Assembly (NCBI GenBank): GCA_963924555.1
Contig: OZ004586.1
Coordinates: 310,001 to 374,000, forward strand
DNA: 64,000 nucleotides
Source: Crambe crambe
Taxonomy: Eukaryota; Porifera; Demospongiae; Poecilosclerida; Crambeidae
Reading direction: 5' to 3'
Shown here: one piece after another, positions 10,268-21,413 of the stretch
Layout: each line of letters starts with the position of its first letter
Numbering within the stretch: the stretch's first letter is position 1
Program-made: the position numbers and the translations under genes
The notes under the pieces: generated by a model
The model's database searches: none
The model's input: only the letters and a program-made list of their open reading frames with translations
Told to the model about the DNA's origin: nothing

Positions 10268-13200
10268 CTAACAGTGTGAGTGGAAATAATCCACCACTTC
10301 ACTGTGACCCTCTGCTTGGGCCAGCTGGAGTGGAGTCTTGTTAAACATGTTTCTGATGTTTGGGGAGCAATGGAGATGTTCGATGAAATACTTGATAGTT
10401 GCAAGTTGACCATACTTTGCTGCCCAGTAAAGTGGAGTTCCAAGATCTTTATCTTGTAACATAGCGTTGCATCCTTTGACTTCAGTTAGATATCGGATGA
10501 TGGATAGGTGTCCATTCATGGCTGCAATATGTAAAGGTGTAGAATTCCTGTCATCCAGAGAATTGGGGTCACAGGCATGATTCTCTATGAGATTCTTGAC
10601 GAGGTGGAGGTGACCTTCTTGTGAAGCATGGTGAAGTGGTCGTCTTCCATACTGACCAGGAACATTAGGATTGCACTGCATAATGTTTATTAAATAGTCA
10701 CAAACATCACTATGTCCACGAAGGGCTGCATAGTGAAGTGGTGTGCTGTTCCGCTTGCTCCTACAGAGAGGATCACACCTCATGTCTTCACATAGATATT
10801 GCACTATTGATAAGTGCCCAAACTGTGCAGCAAGACCTAGGGGGGTGGCATGATTATCATTTCTACTCTCAGGGTCACACCCACACTCCATTATCAGGAA
10901 CTTGACAATGGACAAGTGACCCCACTGTGCAGCATCAAAAAGAGGTCCTCCACCATGCACACCACTAGGAAGGTTGGGGTCACAATTGCAGTCGTGGATA
11001 AAATATTTCAATGTTTCGATGTGACCAAATTGAGCTGCAATGTGGACGGGAGAAGTCTGATACTTTGTGAAATCCTTGAAAATATCTTCCATCTTCATGA
11101 AGGTCAGCATTGTCTCCATCAAGTACTTCACTACTTTAAAATTTCCACCACCACAAGCTCTGTGTAGAGGTGAGGCACCAGCCTCATCCTGCTCAAGGGG
11201 ATCGACTTGGTGCTTTTCGACTAGATATTGTACTATGTTGAGATGACCTGCTTCAGCTGCTTGGTGTAATGGTGTCATTCCATATTGACCTGACGCTGCA
11301 GGGTTGCATAGCTCATTCTCAATCAGGTGCTCAAGCACTTCCAACTCTCCATAAAAAGCTGCTTCATGTACAGGTGCATTATTGTTTGCATCTTTTGTTA
11401 AGGGGTTGAGTCCCTTTGTGATGAGACGCTTCACTTCTTCCAGGTCTCCTATTTCGGCAGCACGATGCAATTCCAAGCTCTGCTTGGTGGTGGTTTCTGC
11501 TGAGACTATCATGTCCAATCGTGGGTCCTTCAAGTCTCTCCCAACATAGTCCTGTCATGTGAGGGAAGGAAATTCTCACTCTAGTACTAACATAATAGAG
11601 GAATTGTTGACTTATTAGCTATAGAAGTCTGGAAATTTATGGATTGTGCCACAGACATTACAACCATTGTTTACAAGTAACAGCAATTAAAAAATACATG
11701 GAAATTAAATTAATCAAATACAAGTAAGCTGTAACCATGGATATTAAAATTAGGTGTGAGTAAAATTACTATGCTCCATTGTTTTCTTGATCTCTAATTC
11801 TACCTATTATGCTTCTTTAATAATTATGTAGCAATAAATTTATATATCAGCGTTGAAGATATTCTTCTCTCATTAAATAAAGTGACATAACCCTTTCATA
11901 AGCTGTGTAGATGAGGGTTGGACTAAGAGGACTCTCTTGAAAAGGGAAGACAATGAGGGTAATTCATCCTGGCTCACTCAACCTCAGAAAGGTCTATGAG
12001 TAATTGCCTATTAAGCTCAATTATGCCCTAAAAGTTATTATGCCTAAATGTAAAAGAATATGCTACATCATTTATTCCTCCCTAATTATTGAATTAGGTA
12101 GAACTAGTAGCACGTTGATATTTTTACGTTAGGGGAATGATGATTTTAATATCCTTACCTGGAACTCATCAGAGATATAGGTCCTGAGTCCTGATGTGAA
12201 TATGCTTCCAACATCATCTGAGTGAGTGGCAATACCTGTTCCAGTGATGTCACTAACTGCACCAAATGCTGAGTCAGCATCATCATCACCTTTATGCCTC
12301 TTCCGTGGGGGAAATGGCTGGACTTGGTCTGGGTAGGAGAAGAGATATCAGATGACATCTAATACCAATGGATAGAACTCACCTTTTCCCTTATCATCAG
12401 TTGTGATCTCCTGAGAAGAAAGATTGAGACTCTGGTCTGCATAACTGATACTCATGAACCCCAGACTTTGCAGAGCAAGCTGTTGTTCTTCAGTAATATC
12501 ATCTATTATGTTGTCATCCAAAGTTCGGTATTTCATCTTGTAACCTTTATCAATACGCAGCAGTCGTAACACTGGACCTCCCAATGCAATCTTCATCCTT
12601 TTCTCTAGTTTTCCAAATTCTTCAATGGTCATTTTGTCAAGTTCTATTTCACATTTCAGAGAGAGAACTTTTTCTGATTTCTCTGAATTACCAAATGCAT
12701 TACTTGGACATTCACAAACTCGTCTTTTAGAATACTCCTGGATCTTTTGTTTAAAGCTTTTAAGTGCCTCTTTATTTTTCCTTCCACCAAATTTCTTAAT
12801 CCAAAGCTTTATGATATGATGATCGTGAAAAGAGCAAAATCTAGACACTCTGCGAAAAACTTCAGTCATTGTATTACAACCTTCCAACAATTTTTCTTCA
12901 AAATTCATATCATGAAATTTAAGGAGGCTTAGAAAGTCATCGAATGTGTACGATTTTCGTACAGATTTCTGAAGACCAAAGATGAGGTTTACAAATCTTG
13001 TTTTCATCTGTTCAGTATCTTGATAAAGCCGACTCATTTTAATCTTTTTTTCATCTTCTGACATTCCATGAATTGGGAGAAAAGGAAAATGTGGAACAAG
13101 TTCCACAACACTTAGCACTGAAAAATTATAGTTATTAATACTTAGCATAGAAACACTTCAAATAACATACCTGAACTGGCGCATGAACTGACAGTAGAGG

Positions 13201-13912
13201 CAGCAGATTCATGATATTGAGTTTTCAGTTGATCTGTTAAAGTGACAATGAGAATTGATCACGATAAAATATTATACATAAAATCTTTACCTTGTGCTAT
13301 CTGTTGAGCCAGTTCTCCATGACCAATAGTTCTGAGTGCTCTCATCAAGCTCTCCCAGGTGGGTTTACCACTCTCCTTCATCACATTATCTTGCTGATTG
13401 AGCCAAGCCAAAACCAATCCTTCACATAGTGAATCAGATGTCATCCTATCCAAGGTGGTGTAGCGGAGTCCCAGAGCCTCACCCAACGATTTTAAGTCTT
13501 TTAAAAGTAGATCTTTCAAACATTGAGTGACTTTGAAATGATCATCAACTTTTAGTTGTGCTACAAAGAAAAGAAAAAAATTGGATGGGCTACAGTGACA
13601 TAGGATATCATTTCTCAAAATGATTTGTTAGACTTACTCTCTGGGCCTGGGTTAGATTCGACATCACCACAGAGTATCAAGAGAGAGGGGAGAACTGTCT
13701 GTGCAAAGGACAGGTTGAGAAGGGAGCCACGATCCCCCAGATCAGCATGAGCACAGAAGGTGTTTGGTGTTGTGGGGGAAGAGAGATCACCAACAAGCAC
13801 TGGATAAAGAAAGGATGAGTGTCTAGTTATCACTAAAGGAAGTTGGAAAAGCTATGTAGGTGGGAATAAAACACAGCTACATACCTTTGAGGGTTTTTCC
13901 AGCTTCTTTCAT
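10268..13912 (-). CDS. DANK-A: 2A leader, Death domain, helical domain, 12 ankyrin repeats
   Basis: Seven exons: 13885-13912 (ATG), 13638-13799, 13291-13560, 13171-13233, 12383-13117, 12159-12328, 10268-11551. The joined frame is open for 903 aa and every intron is phase 1. Residues 1-61 form a leader with a hydrophobic run (SFAQTVLPSLLILCG) ending in GDVESNPGP, so StopGo recoding would part Gly61 from Pro62. Residues about 66-150 are a Death domain (AWLNQQDN, KPTWESLMRALRTIG, LAQQIAQ). 175-419 is a helical domain (FCSFHDHHIIKLWIKKFGG, YSKRRVCECPS, a C-terminal half around ITEEQQLALQSLGF). 420-476 is acidic/Ser-rich after PPRKRHK, a possible nuclear signal. 494-903 are twelve ankyrin repeats. 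Known Death and ankyrin folds bind proteins; a signalling or recognition role is inferred. The Met is chosen because it is conserved in five copies, but a further 5' exon is possible. Confidence 0.8.
13642..13668 (-). other. 2A/StopGo recoding motif of DANK-A
   Basis: Encodes GDVESNPGP, a full match to the D-(V/I)-E-x-N-P-G-P consensus at which ribosomes skip the Gly-Pro bond. It ends two codons before the exon's donor. Confidence 0.9.
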
Positions 13913-14116
13913 GCTTGTACAATGAAATCCTGGAAATGACTTCACTAGATCTATGACAACTATTATTATGGGATAAATAGTTTATTCTATAGAAGACGTT
14001 TGAATTTTCTAAGACTGGATAATTACTGAGTTTATCGTAGGACTTCAGTTCGATGGCAATTCCAGAGCTGTGATACAAAACTGGCAGTTATTTCAGGATA
14101 AAAAATGGAAGGAAGT

Positions 14117-14230
14117 GAACCATCCCCGGCCACTTCCGCAGCACTGGATGTATTGCATCACCAGCTTGCTGGGCAGGGCTTGCTGGTGATGCAATACATC
14201 CAGTGCTGCGGAAGTGGCCGGGGATGGTTC
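14117..14230. repeat. near-perfect hairpin at block boundary
   Basis: Two 49-bp perfect arms (14117-14165 and 14182-14230) around a 16-bp loop. Partial or rearranged versions lie at 4374-4422, about 53209-53256 and 63882-63994, each between a DANK gene or remnant and an IARS block or the window end. Confidence 0.85.
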
Positions 14231-14616
14231 ACCAGATGCAGACTACAAATACATTATTCATGAACCCCACCCAGCTATTAGCATGTGGAGGTTAGAGTTC
14301 ACTAGTCTCCAGAACGGTACACCAGAAAACAGTCCAGAACTCCAAGAGTACGTGTACACATGTCCTGTCTCTCGATCTCGTTCAGATCTGTTTCTGTGAA
14401 ATATCACTTCTCAATCTGGAAGGTTATCTATAGTCGACTAGTCTGGGGTGCAGCCGACCCTTTACCAAAGAGTCTTCAGTTGGATAGGTATGGGTGTAAA
14501 GGTCATGTTGAATACAAAGTAGTTGAAGATCAGTGAAGTGGAGTTATTAAATTGTTAGCTTCGTGCCCCCTGAATCAAATCCGAAATGCAGGCCCCTGAG
14601 TGACTGCTTCATATAT

Positions 14617-14695
<79 letters not shown>

Positions 14696-14703
14696 TTTCC
14701 TCT

Positions 14704-14755
<52 letters not shown>

Positions 14756-14763
14756 TTTCCTCT

Positions 14764-14827
<64 letters not shown>

Positions 14828-14835
14828 TTTCCTCT

Positions 14836-14874
<39 letters not shown>

Positions 14875-15307
14875 CCCCAATTCACTCAGTGTGGATGAGA
14901 TCACTTCGTATAGACGATTTCGCCTGTCCAATTTTCGGTCACACGAATGAAAGGAGCAACATTCATATGGATTACATCGACAAAGTCATAAATCCTTAAT
15001 TCACTTGGAGTAATTTTGCACAACTCTATGAACCTGCTCTCTGTAAGGCAAAGCGTGGCTATTCCGAACCGTTGGGCTATTCCGTAGGGTCAAAACTCCT
15101 CACATACGCCAACCGCAATACGCAATGTCCACCCTACACAGTCAATTGCAACATATAGATCTATGATTGTAAGTGCGTTTGAACATTGTGCAATTCCATG
15201 ACCTTTGTGGACTTTGTGAAAGCGCGGGAAGGCTTCCAGTCTTGAGTGGAGTGATGCAAGTGTGGGGTGCTTATAACAATTCTGAACAGTCAACAATCTA
15301 GTCCATC
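14231..15307. other. 5' part of IARS block 2, no intact gene
   Basis: Same content as 4481-5415: a degraded minus-strand copy of the unidentified exon (about 14300-14510), a CT array, and about 430 bp of block-specific sequence. Nothing coding is supported. Confidence 0.5.
14620..14872. repeat. compound CT microsatellite with higher-order units
   Basis: (CT)n is interrupted three times by the same 17-18 base segment (cacctttcctctcctctt). One CT-plus-interruption unit has therefore been amplified. The homologous tract has one interruption at 4881-4980 and one at 54572-54828. The long Ser-Leu or Glu-Arg frames across it are not genes. Confidence 0.9.
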
Positions 15308-18300
15308 CGAGGGAATGGTACCCTTTGCCATGTGACAGAACTCTTCGACTGCTGGTTTGAAATTGGCAGTATGCCCTATGCTCAGAGCCACTACCTTTTT
15401 GAGAACAAGAAAACACCTTCCCTGCTGATTTTATCACTGGAGGGATATATCAGACACGAGGATGATTCTACACTCCTCCACTGCACTCTTCGTGAAGCCA
15501 CCATTTAAGAACCTCATCGTCAATGGTCTTGTTTTGGCCAGGTATGTTATGGTGGAACTGATAGTGGGGGTGTGTGGTTAGAAGATAGTGGGCGTATACA
15601 TGTGGACATGTTGTCAAATCATTCTTTATTTTTGGGACCAGAGAAAAGTGTCCTAATTAAAGGGGTGTCCTCACTTTAGAGATCGATTAATACAAATTAA
15701 GCGTCCTGATTAGAAGTCCCCTCTATAGAAGACGTCCTGATTAGAGATGCCTTTTATAGAAAGTGTCCTTTGAGGTACCCTCTCTCTGTATAGTGATGGA
15801 CAGAAGATGAGTAAGCGTCTGAAGAACTCCCCTGACCCTGTGAATGTGGTGAATAAGTTTGGTGGAGATGCCCTCCGTCTCTACCTGGTGAACTCTCCCG
15901 TGGTCAGGGCAAAGACGTTCAAGTTCAAGGAGTCAGGTGTGAAGGACGTGGTGAAGGATGTATTCCTCCCTTGGTTCAACGCTTATAGGTTCCTTATGCA
16001 GAATGTGGAGAGACTCAAGGAGGTGTGGCTTGATCATTATCAAGCTTGACCCGTTTGTATTGAAATTTGATGTCATTTAGGAGGACGGAGTGTCCTTTGA
16101 GTGTAAGGAGGACTTTACTCCCACCAACATTATGGATCGATGGATCTTCAGTCCCTCATCACCTGTCAGAGATGAAATGGTCAGTAAGTGATTGGGGAAG
16201 GGGAGGGGGTGGGGTGGGGGAGGGGGTGGGGTGGGGGGAGGGGAGATGTGAGGTGTAAGAAAGGAAGGGGTGGTATGTTATTGGAGAAGATTGTGTGGAT
16301 GTGCTATAATGTTGTTTGGTTCCAATAATAATAATAATGGTCTCTTTTGATTCTCTGCCCCACAGAGTGCCATCTCTACACTGTCATGCCAAGACTCGTC
16401 AAGTTCATAGAACAACTCACCAACTGGTATGTCCGCTTCAACAGAAAAAGAATCAAGATGAGTACTCGGTCCTCATAGTTATTGGAAGGAACTAGACCTG
16501 ATTTGAGAGGTACTCTTCTTTCAAAGTTAGTAATAATGCTATGAGATGCAAGAATTGATTAGGGAGCTGTCAGCTTGTGTGATATTTCATCTGGCTGTTC
16601 CCAATAGAGGGCCTATAGCATGGTCACATGACAGTGGTGTGGTTATCCACATCTTAGAGGGCATTAGTCATATGATTATGACAGTCCCATTGACTTTGGC
16701 TCATCATAACTCATGACTACTAAAGTCTATTCGCGTTCACCTCGACCTTTTTATATCCGTGATAACTTGCTCAATTCTTGACCAATTTCAAAATTTCAAA
16801 CACCAGCAGCTAGCTAATTATCCGAGATTTATGATGATACTTTTTATAAAGACTCAATCCTTACCAGTAAGAAGTTAGCTGTATGTCCCATAAGCAAAGT
16901 ATGGAGCTGCCATTCACCACAGGAATGTAGTGCGCGCGCATTGCGCGCGATAGAGCAACAACAATGGCTGCCAGGTGCTACTGAATCTCGAGTAAGTTAG
17001 CTAGCTTACGCAAGTAACTGCTGGTTAAAACTAAGAAATATGAATTGTAGAATAGTTCAGCTAACTAGAAAACTGAATCACAGAATCTTTTAGCTAACTA
17101 GATCGATAGAATCAATGAGAAGTCACATTTTCAAGTTTAACTACAATATTCGAATCACTGCTAATCTTCCCGGCAGTTTAGCTTATACAGAACATTCATT
17201 GCTAAACCCTCCAGGAGTTGCTGGGATCAGGAAAGGAAGGAGCAGGCTTGAGATGTCAGCTGAACCACCCTACCTCTCTGGGGATTGTCCAGTAGAAGAA
17301 CAAGGCAGAAGTCCAGGGAGAGTCATGGCAGGCATGAGAGAAAGTCACGCAAAAACGAGAAAATAACTTGATCTAAACTGATAACACGTGGCTTGGCTCC
17401 AATTACCCGCGCATACTTCTAGCCATAACTATGTGGCTAATTGGATTAACACGCGTTCTTACGTAAGCTTACTACACCACAGCTACTTCCGGGGTCAAGG
17501 TGAACGCGAATAGACTTTAGTGGCCATGAGCTGGAAATTTAGTGCATTAACAAAAGTTTGAAACAAATTGATTGAGAAATAGCAAATTCAAGTAAGACAG
17601 AATCAGATTTATTTGATTTCTTTATGGAACTATAACATTATATAGACCACATGACAGGAATTTGGTTCATCAAAGAAATAGAATTTCTACATGGTCAACT
17701 GTCACAGTTATACTCATCTTATTATGTGGGAGACCCTTTACCCAACTGCCATAATGTCTATAGGGGGAGCAGGGAAGAGAGGACTGCCTCCAGTCAATGC
17801 AGACCCTGTGTTCTGTGGTGTACCTGATGACGTGCATGATGGCCCCCTTCGCCCCCTTCTTCACTGAGCACATGTTTCAGAACCTCCGTCACCTCCAAGG
17901 CTGGGTTCTCTCCGAAGAGAATGCCAGTGTCCATTTCCTGATGCTCCCAAAACCAAGGCAAGTCAGATAGAAATAACTGCTCATTTTCAAGGAATTGGTT
18001 AAGGGTATTTGACCTGTACTTGTGCATGGAAACCCCCAAAAATTGTATTGTAGTTTTAAAAATGGATAGTACGTGCAGTATGAGTCCCTAATGATGATGA
18101 CCCTTTACCTTGCAGTGTAATGTGGAGGTAAAACTGATTTAATGAGCCTGAAGGAATTAACCATGTTGACATGGGCATCAAATGTTTTGATTGTTTTATC
18201 CTTCCATTTTCCTCACTCTTGTTGAACAGGTCAGACCTGATTGACGTAGGTATTGAGAGAATTGTGGCGAGAATGCAGTTGGATCGAGATGGGTCGTTAC

Positions 18301-18381
18301 ATAAGGGATATGAAAGTTATGCCTATAAAGGTCAGTCCATCCACACACATTAGAGTATAGGTTTCACCTTTCTCAGCCAGC

Positions 18382-18456
<75 letters not shown>

Positions 18457-19305
18457 AAGGGGGACTTTAAGAAGGTTGCCCCTGCAATCAAGAAACTGAT
18501 GAGTCAGCAATTAACTGAGAAATTGAAGTCTTGGGTCACACTCTCTCAAAGGAAGACATCAAGGTAAGTGTTATAATCTATGAACAAAAAATGTGTCCTG
18601 ATTTGAGAAGTGTCCTGATTTGAGAGGTGTCCTGAGAAGTCTCCTGATTATTTCAGAGGATAATCATCACAAATATAGCAATGGGACACAGAAAAATGTC
18701 TTGACTAGAGAGGTGTCCTGATAAGGAACATCCTGATTAGAGGTGTCCTGATTAGAAGTGTCCTGATTAGTAAAATGTTCTGATAAGAGAATTTCCTAAG
18801 TGCTATAATTACTAAGAACTTTGAAGGGTCTCATCCTTGGATTTAAGTAATATCAGTCTACTAAAACATTAGAATGATACTTCTGTGTTTCCTATTTCTT
18901 CATACACGGTAGACCCCGCCCTCTCCAGCAAGTACTGTGCTTACACTGATGGAGAGCTATTGGTGCTGCTGGATGTGACCCCGTCCCAGGAAATGCTGGA
19001 TGAGGGTGTAGCACGTGAGGTCATCAATAAGATCCAAAACTGAGAAAGAAAGTAAAAGTGGAGATATTACTTACAAACTTGAAAGTTTTGAACCTGCTGT
19101 TGTGGACTTTCCCACTTTAGGCGGGCGTGCAGCCTCGTGACGCGGTGATAGTGATTTGGGAGGCACTGGGAGAGTTGGAACAGGCCCACGCACTCAGGAA
19201 CATCATCGGACAGTACAAAGACCACATTGAGGGAACAACCAAGGGTCCCATAGTGCAAAGGTCATCCAAAACTGACCTCAGCAATGTGAAACAAAGGGTA
19301 AGAAA
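15308..19305 (+). pseudogene. IARS1: IARS-2: isoleucyl-tRNA synthetase pseudogene
   Basis: Same exon set and order as IARS-1, about 9.9 kb downstream. The KMSKR exon begins near 15794 and is identical in protein to IARS-1. Shared lesions: Trp-to-stop in the first exon, missing FTQ, the 1-nt deletion in IQKLRKK. Private lesions: 1-nt loss near 15420 and a mutated donor (gtgagt to atgagt) after the NWYVRFNRKRIK exon. The SDLIDVGIER exon is frameshifted but not truncated as in IARS-1. An intron carries a TA-flanked transposon at 16723-17517. Not functional. Confidence 0.85.
16723..17517. mobile_element. 795-bp non-autonomous DNA transposon, TA target duplication
   Basis: Terminal inverted repeats of about 25 bp begin aagtctattcgcgttcacct; the right end is the reverse complement with one mismatch. 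TA flanks both sides, and IARS-1 shows the empty site (actactagtggcc, about 6825-6837). TA duplication fits the Tc1/mariner group or similar. A small open frame at 17115-17366 matches nothing I recognise and is not a transposase. Confidence 0.9.
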
Positions 19306-19363
19306 TTGATAGTGGACAATTATTTATCGATTGCTGGACAGTCTAAATGGAGCATCACTTAAT

Positions 19364-19628
19364 GTGTGTCCTGATTAGAGGTGTCCTTTAGAAGTGTCCT
19401 GATTAGAGGTGTCCTTTAGAAGTGTCCTGATTAGAGGTGTCCTTTAGAAGTGTCCTGATTAGAGGTATCCTTTAGAAGTGTCCTTTAGAAGTGTCCTGAT
19501 TAGAGGTATCCTTTAGAAGTGTCCTGATTAGAGGTATCCTTTAGAGGTGTCCTTTAGAAGTGTCCTGATTAGAGGTATCCTTTAGAAGTGTCCTGATTAG
19601 AGGTGTCCTTTAGAAGTGTTTTGATTAG
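19364..19628. repeat. 28-bp minisatellite array (unit 2)
   Basis: Same unit as at 8673-9090 with fewer copies and variants gaggtatcc and partial duplications of the gtgtcctttagaa half-unit. Confidence 0.85.
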
Positions 19629-19913
19629 GTGTCTCAAGGTACCTTATTAATAAGCACACAGTTAAATTAGGTCAATGGATCATTAATAATTTATACACAC
19701 AGAGAGAGAGAGAGCTAGAAATGACTGCTGGTCACTGGTCATTTCCAAACCACTTCTTGGATAATGACCAACTAAATTTCAGTATTTAAGTATTGCAGGA
19801 TAAGGAATGTCCGACCTAACCAATCAAGTTCTACCTCTGCACACAGACTCTCAGCAGACTTTCTTAATTAAAGATATCCTAAATTGAAGTTCTATTGTCT
19901 CCATTTTGTTCAG

Positions 19914-20050
19914 GTTGTCCTTGTGATGTTTGTTCCAATAACCCAGAGGAGAGACTAACAGCTGATAAGGCATTCGTGGTGCTCTCCCTCTTCAATGTGC
20001 TGAGATTTCCCCTCACCATGCTCCCAGTGGTGGTCACTAACTTGAGACAG
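19914..20050 (+). pseudogene. ABCC: ABCC transporter exon fragment
   Basis: The exon has acceptor ttttgttcag and donor gtgatc and reads ERLTADKAFVVLSLFNVLRF, then PLTMLPVVVTNLRQ. This corresponds to the end of the first transmembrane domain of ABCC/MRP transporters and would splice to the ASVSVK exon seen elsewhere. Here that next exon is missing. Frame is open, but the isolated exon cannot make a transporter. Confidence 0.75.
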
Positions 20051-20326
20051 GTGATCACTACACAACATAGTCACCATCTTGATAGAGGTACATGCCAGCT
20101 GGATACAGGTAATTGTGATGATGACCTTTGACCCTCATATGCAGACATATAAATATATTGCATGTCCTACCCTGTTGACCTTGAGTAAACATCATGTGCA
20201 CTCACCCCACAATGCTCTAGTATAGTGAACCTGTATTAAGAAACCACCCTATTTAGAGACCACCCTATTTAGAGACCACCTCTCTTTAAAGACCACCCTA
20301 TTTAGAAACCACCCATCTTGTGCAGC
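20051..20326. other. intergenic, short 'gagaccacc' repeats
   Basis: No gene. Contains three to four imperfect copies of a ~20-bp unit (accaccctatttagaga) at 20240-20312, also present at about 29300-29420. The junction to kinase sequence is near 20327. Confidence 0.4.
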
Positions 20327-20843
20327 AAGACTGATCTCTTTGTTTCAGGGAACATGCTCACATACACACCACAAATAGTACACTCTAACAGCTGGCAGGA
20401 GCTTTCACCCCCTAACAACACCCATAGCAACCTCCAAGTCTCCTCACTGGTGTCGCAGTTTGAGAATAGTGGACCACAATCATCGACTGAGCCAACAAGT
20501 TCAACCAGTTTGACCATTCCTGTGCACATTCGACGCGTGCAGAGCCCAGAAAGAAAGGACGACAGTAAGTTGGTGATATTAATATTGGAACCCTTTACCT
20601 ATTATTGCAGTGGAGAGTTAGTTACACTAATATCAGGACTATTGACTAGATATCTCTCTCCCCTTCACTCCAGGTGGCTCTGTAACGCCAACTATAGCCA
20701 AGCCTAAGATAAATTCCATGACTGCCATTGTTCGGAGTTTCTTTGAGAACATGTCCAAGAAGTCTAAGAGTAGTGGTAACCATCTCCAACACTCTGCTGA
20801 GCTGGAAGACAGTGGCTTCCAGGTAGAAGACTCACAGGATTAG
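20327..20843 (+). pseudogene. MAP3K12/13: DLK 3'-end fragment (unit B)
   Basis: Begins inside the long C-terminal kinase exon (TDLFVSGNMLTYTPQIVHS) and keeps about 80 codons of it, the intron, and the last exon 20674-20843 with its stop. It is longer than the fragments in units A, C and F. Upstream exons are replaced by ABCC-flanking sequence. Confidence 0.8.
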
Positions 20844-21413
20844 CAATCTGAGTGTATCTTAATGATCATGCATTGTCTTTTGCTGCAGAGTCCTCAAGCT
20901 GGTGTCCTGAATGATATATGAACCCTTTCCACTGTTCTGTTAATAGTAACATGACTGTGTGAAATTCATTGTTTTGTATAATACCATGATTAATTCTATG
21001 AAGCTCCACCCACCAGTGATTCAGAGGGTAATTAAACTAGAATATGACACATCAAGCATTCTGTTCACCACATGAAAGGAAGTTCTCCACATACCCACCA
21101 ATGTTTCAGAGGGATAATTAAGACACATCAAAAGAATTCACCACATCAAAGGAAGTTATGACCACATCAAAGGAAGGTAGGACCAAGTCATGACCACATC
21201 AAAGGAATTTAGGTCCTGCATCGTCATTTTTTGGCGCTTTATTTTGAAATAATTTAATAATTATACAAATAAAATCCACAAAATTATGTGAGAAGTGAAA
21301 CAAAAAGTGTAAGTGAAGCAAATAGAACTGACCATGTGAGTGAGGGGAACCAAAATTATTACAAAATGAACACAATACAATAACTAGTGGTCAGTACATA
21401 GTTATGGAGGAGA
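20844..21413. other. intergenic 3' region between kinase tail and DANK-B
   Basis: Kinase 3' flank, accacatcaaaggaa minisatellite (about 21060-21215), and minus-strand AATAAA for DANK-B (tttatt at 21238-21243). Confidence 0.6.

Noticed and set aside
10850-11167. Plus-strand ORFs opposite the ankyrin exons (also 21996, 31239, 45172, 60583)
   Set aside because: They are antisense shadows of a conserved ankyrin coding exon; similarity among copies follows from that.
13615-13833. Reading the 2A protein from the upstream in-frame Met (MITRHSSFLYP) as the N-terminus
   Set aside because: That stretch lies in the intron, before a clear acceptor (tttatccag), and is not conserved in all copies. Exon 1 with MKEAGKTLK-type start is conserved in five copies and keeps phase.
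14563-14950. Open frames of poly Ser-Leu, Glu-Arg across CT tracts (also 4822-5121, 54502-54860, 18297-18491)
   Set aside because: Dinucleotide repeats are open in all frames; no start context, splice sites or conservation outside the repeat.
17115-17366. 83-residue ORF inside the TA-flanked transposon as a transposase
   Set aside because: Too short, no DDE/D-type motif seen and no recognised family.
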